NCBI RefSeq assembly: GCF_040126305.1
Contig: NZ_CP149510.1
Location: 783,001-847,000 of the forward strand
Source: Pararhizobium sp. A13
Lineage (GTDB): Bacteria; Pseudomonadota; Alphaproteobacteria; Rhizobiales; Rhizobiaceae
DNA: 64,000 bases
Direction: 5' to 3'
The first letter of the stretch is position 1, and every line of letters begins with the position of its first letter. The notes below the pieces were generated by a model. The model was not told the DNA's origin. It searched no databases and saw only the letters and a list, made by a program, of their open reading frames with translations. This document shows positions 62,456 through 64,000 of the stretch, piece after piece. A program made the translations under genes and the position numbers.

Positions 62456-64000
62456 ATGACATTGGCAAAAATCAACCTCCGCACAGCGATCCTGCTCGGA
62501 TCGTTTCTCATTGGCGCGAGCCCGGTGCTCGCGGAAACCGTTCTGCATCGCGGCAATGCCGGCGAACCGCAGACGCTCGATCAGGCTCACACCTCCATCA
62601 ACATCGAAGAGTTCATCCTGAAGGATCTCTATGAAGGCCTGACCATTTACGATGCGGCCGGCAAGGTCGTTCCGGGCGCCGCCGAAACGTGGGACCTCTC
62701 CGACGACGGCTTGGTTTATACCTTCAAGCTGCGCGCCGACGCCAAGTGGTCGGACGGCTCGCCGGTGACCGCCGCCGACTTCGTCTTCTCCATCCAGCGT
62801 GTCGAGGACCCGAAGACCGCCGCCGGCTACGCCAACATTCTCTTCCCGATCAAGAACGCCGAAAAGGTCAACAAGGGCGAAGTGCCGGTCGACCAGCTGG
62901 GTATCAAGGCCATCGACGACAAGACGCTTGAAATCACCCTTGAGCGTCCGACACCCTTCTTCCTGGAACTGCTGGCGCACCAGACCGCTCTGCCGGTCTC
63001 CAAGGCAAGCGTCGAGAAGAACGGCGCCGATTTCGTCAAGCCGGGCGTCATGGTCTCGAACGGCGCCTACAAGCTCGTCGCCCATACGCCGAACGACAGC
63101 CTGACCACCGAAAAGAACCCGTCCTACTGGGATGCGGCCAACGTCAAGATCGACAAGGTGATCTTCTACCCGATCGACGATCAAGCCGCATCCGTCCGTC
63201 GGTTTGAGGCCAAGGAAATGGACCTTGCCTACAACTTCTCGGCCGACCAGCTGGACCGCCTGCGCAAGTCCTATGGCGAGCAGGTCCATGTTTCGCCGAC
63301 GCTTGCGACCTATTACTACGCCTTCGACACGCGTCAGGAGCCCTATAGCGACGTTCGCGTTCGCCGTGCGCTCTCCATGGCCGTCGACCGCGACTTCCTC
63401 GCCAAGGAAATCTACAGCGGTTCGCAGCTGCCATCCTACTCCATGGTGCCTCCGGGAATGGCGAGCTACGGCGATCCGGCAAAGGCCGACTTCTCCGAGA
63501 TGTCACAGCTCGACCGTGAGGATGAAGCGCTCAAGCTGATGAAGGACGCCGGTTACGGCGAAGGCGGCAAGCCGCTCAACATCGAGATCCGCTACAACAC
63601 CAATCCGAACCATGAGCGCGTCGCGACGGCTGTCGCCGACATGTGGAAGAACACGTTCGGCGCCAAGGTGTCGCTGGTCAATCTCGACGTCTCCTCGCAC
63701 TACGCCTACCTTCAGGAAGGTGGCAAGTTCAACGTCGCCCGCGCCGGCTGGGTCGCCGACTATGCCGACGCCGAAAACTTCCTGGCGCTCAGCCTCTCCT
63801 CGAACAAGACCTTCAACTACGGTCATTTCGAGAACCCCGAGTTCGACGCGCTGATGAAGAAGTCCTACGAGGAGATCGATCCGACCGTCCGTTCAAAGAC
63901 GCTTCATGAAGCCGAAGCGCTTCTGATGAAGGAACAGCCGATCGCGCCGTTCCTGACCCAGGCCGATCTCTGGCTGGTGTCCGACAAGGTGAAGGGTTGG
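62456..64000 (+). CDS. Peptide-type ABC transporter substrate-binding protein (partial, 3' end beyond the right edge)
   Basis: A family-5 (OppA/DppA) periplasmic binding protein; 515 codons are visible and probably only the last 15-25 are missing. A signal peptide (about 1-26, ending SPVLA) is followed by LHRGNAGEPQTLDQAHTS, LYEGLTIYDAAGKVVPGAAETW, WSDGSPVTAADFVFS, SNGAYKLV, RVRRALSMAVDRDFLAKEIY and WVADYADAENFL. These mark the OppA/MppA oligopeptide subgroup. ATG 62456 has a GGAAGGAAA site upstream. The permease and ATPase genes should follow to the right. The ligand, a peptide, is a family inference. Confidence 0.9.
   Translation, partial: MTLAKINLRTAILLGSFLIGASPVLAETVLHRGNAGEPQTLDQAHTSINIEEFILKDLYEGLTIYDAAGKVVPGAAETWDLSDDGLVYTFKLRADAKWSDGSPVTAADFVFSIQRVEDPKTAAGYANILFPIKNAEKVNKGEVPVDQLGIKAIDDKTLEITLERPTPFFLELLAHQTALPVSKASVEKNGADFVKPGVMVSNGAYKLVAHTPNDSLTTEKNPSYWDAANVKIDKVIFYPIDDQAASVRRFEAKEMDLAYNFSADQLDRLRKSYGEQVHVSPTLATYYYAFDTRQEPYSDVRVRRALSMAVDRDFLAKEIYSGSQLPSYSMVPPGMASYGDPAKADFSEMSQLDREDEALKLMKDAGYGEGGKPLNIEIRYNTNPNHERVATAVADMWKNTFGAKVSLVNLDVSSHYAYLQEGGKFNVARAGWVADYADAENFLALSLSSNKTFNYGHFENPEFDALMKKSYEEIDPTVRSKTLHEAEALLMKEQPIAPFLTQADLWLVSDKVKGW

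Overview
The window is a GC-rich chromosomal segment from an alphaproteobacterium, almost certainly a Rhizobiaceae member (Rhizobium/Agrobacterium/Ensifer group). Evidence: a full PHB locus (phbA, phbB, phaR), cyclic beta-1,2-glucan genes (ndvA, ndvB, an opgC-type gene), an expR-type LuxR gene between pyc and ndvA, and a complete rhizobial-style C-P lyase cluster. From memory, the order helicase, phbBA, phaR, rpmF, mtgA, ispA, hisC, lysE, ispG, ABC transporter, pyc, expR, ndvA matches one block of the Sinorhizobium meliloti chromosome. No tRNA, rRNA, CRISPR array, intact insertion sequence or prophage was seen.

Layout. 1-2859 (-) is a Suv3-like helicase cut by the left edge. 2860-3788 is gene-free and holds three copies of a ~60-bp repeat, 15 GANTC (CcrM) sites and three TTAACCAT boxes. 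3789-6634 is phbB-phbA(-) diverging from phaR(+). 6681-15164 is mostly housekeeping: a small membrane protein, rpmF, a GST, mtgA, ispA, hisC, a LysE remnant and an intact LysE exporter, ispG, an MFS carrier and a VOC protein. 15161-18566 is a DeoR regulator facing a cystine-type ABC operon. 18653-22111 is pyruvate carboxylase with a TTG start. 22222-36167 is the cell-envelope/quorum block: expR, ndvA, a LysR regulator with a tiny divergent ORF, opgC and the 2829-residue ndvB.

36636-43303 is a LysR regulator facing a four-gene operon (hglS, a D-2-hydroxyglutarate dehydrogenase-like flavoenzyme, amaB-type aldehyde dehydrogenase, aminotransferase) that would take the lysine/2-aminoadipate branch to 2-oxoglutarate. 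43471-45870 pairs a cytochrome P450 with an LpxL-family acyltransferase. 45874-59655 is the phosphonate regulon: phnF(+) faces phnG-H-I-fosX-J-K-L-hexapeptide transferase, then phnC-D-E-E, a 2H-phosphoesterase-like protein, phnM and phnN (all -). Candidate tandem PHO boxes precede phnC, and a palindromic PhnF-type operator sits between phnF and phnG. A ~190-bp MITE-like inverted-repeat element lies between phnJ and phnK. 59715-64000 has a fumarylacetoacetate-hydrolase-family gene, class II aldolase, a 650-bp gap and a peptide-type ABC binding protein cut by the right edge.

Most functional calls rest on motifs and gene order read by eye. The most unexplained sequence is the 2860-3788 repeat region. 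Other items worth following are the 2H-phosphoesterase in a C-P lyase cluster without phnP, the enlarged PhnE, the P450/acyltransferase pair, and the long inverted repeat upstream of expR.
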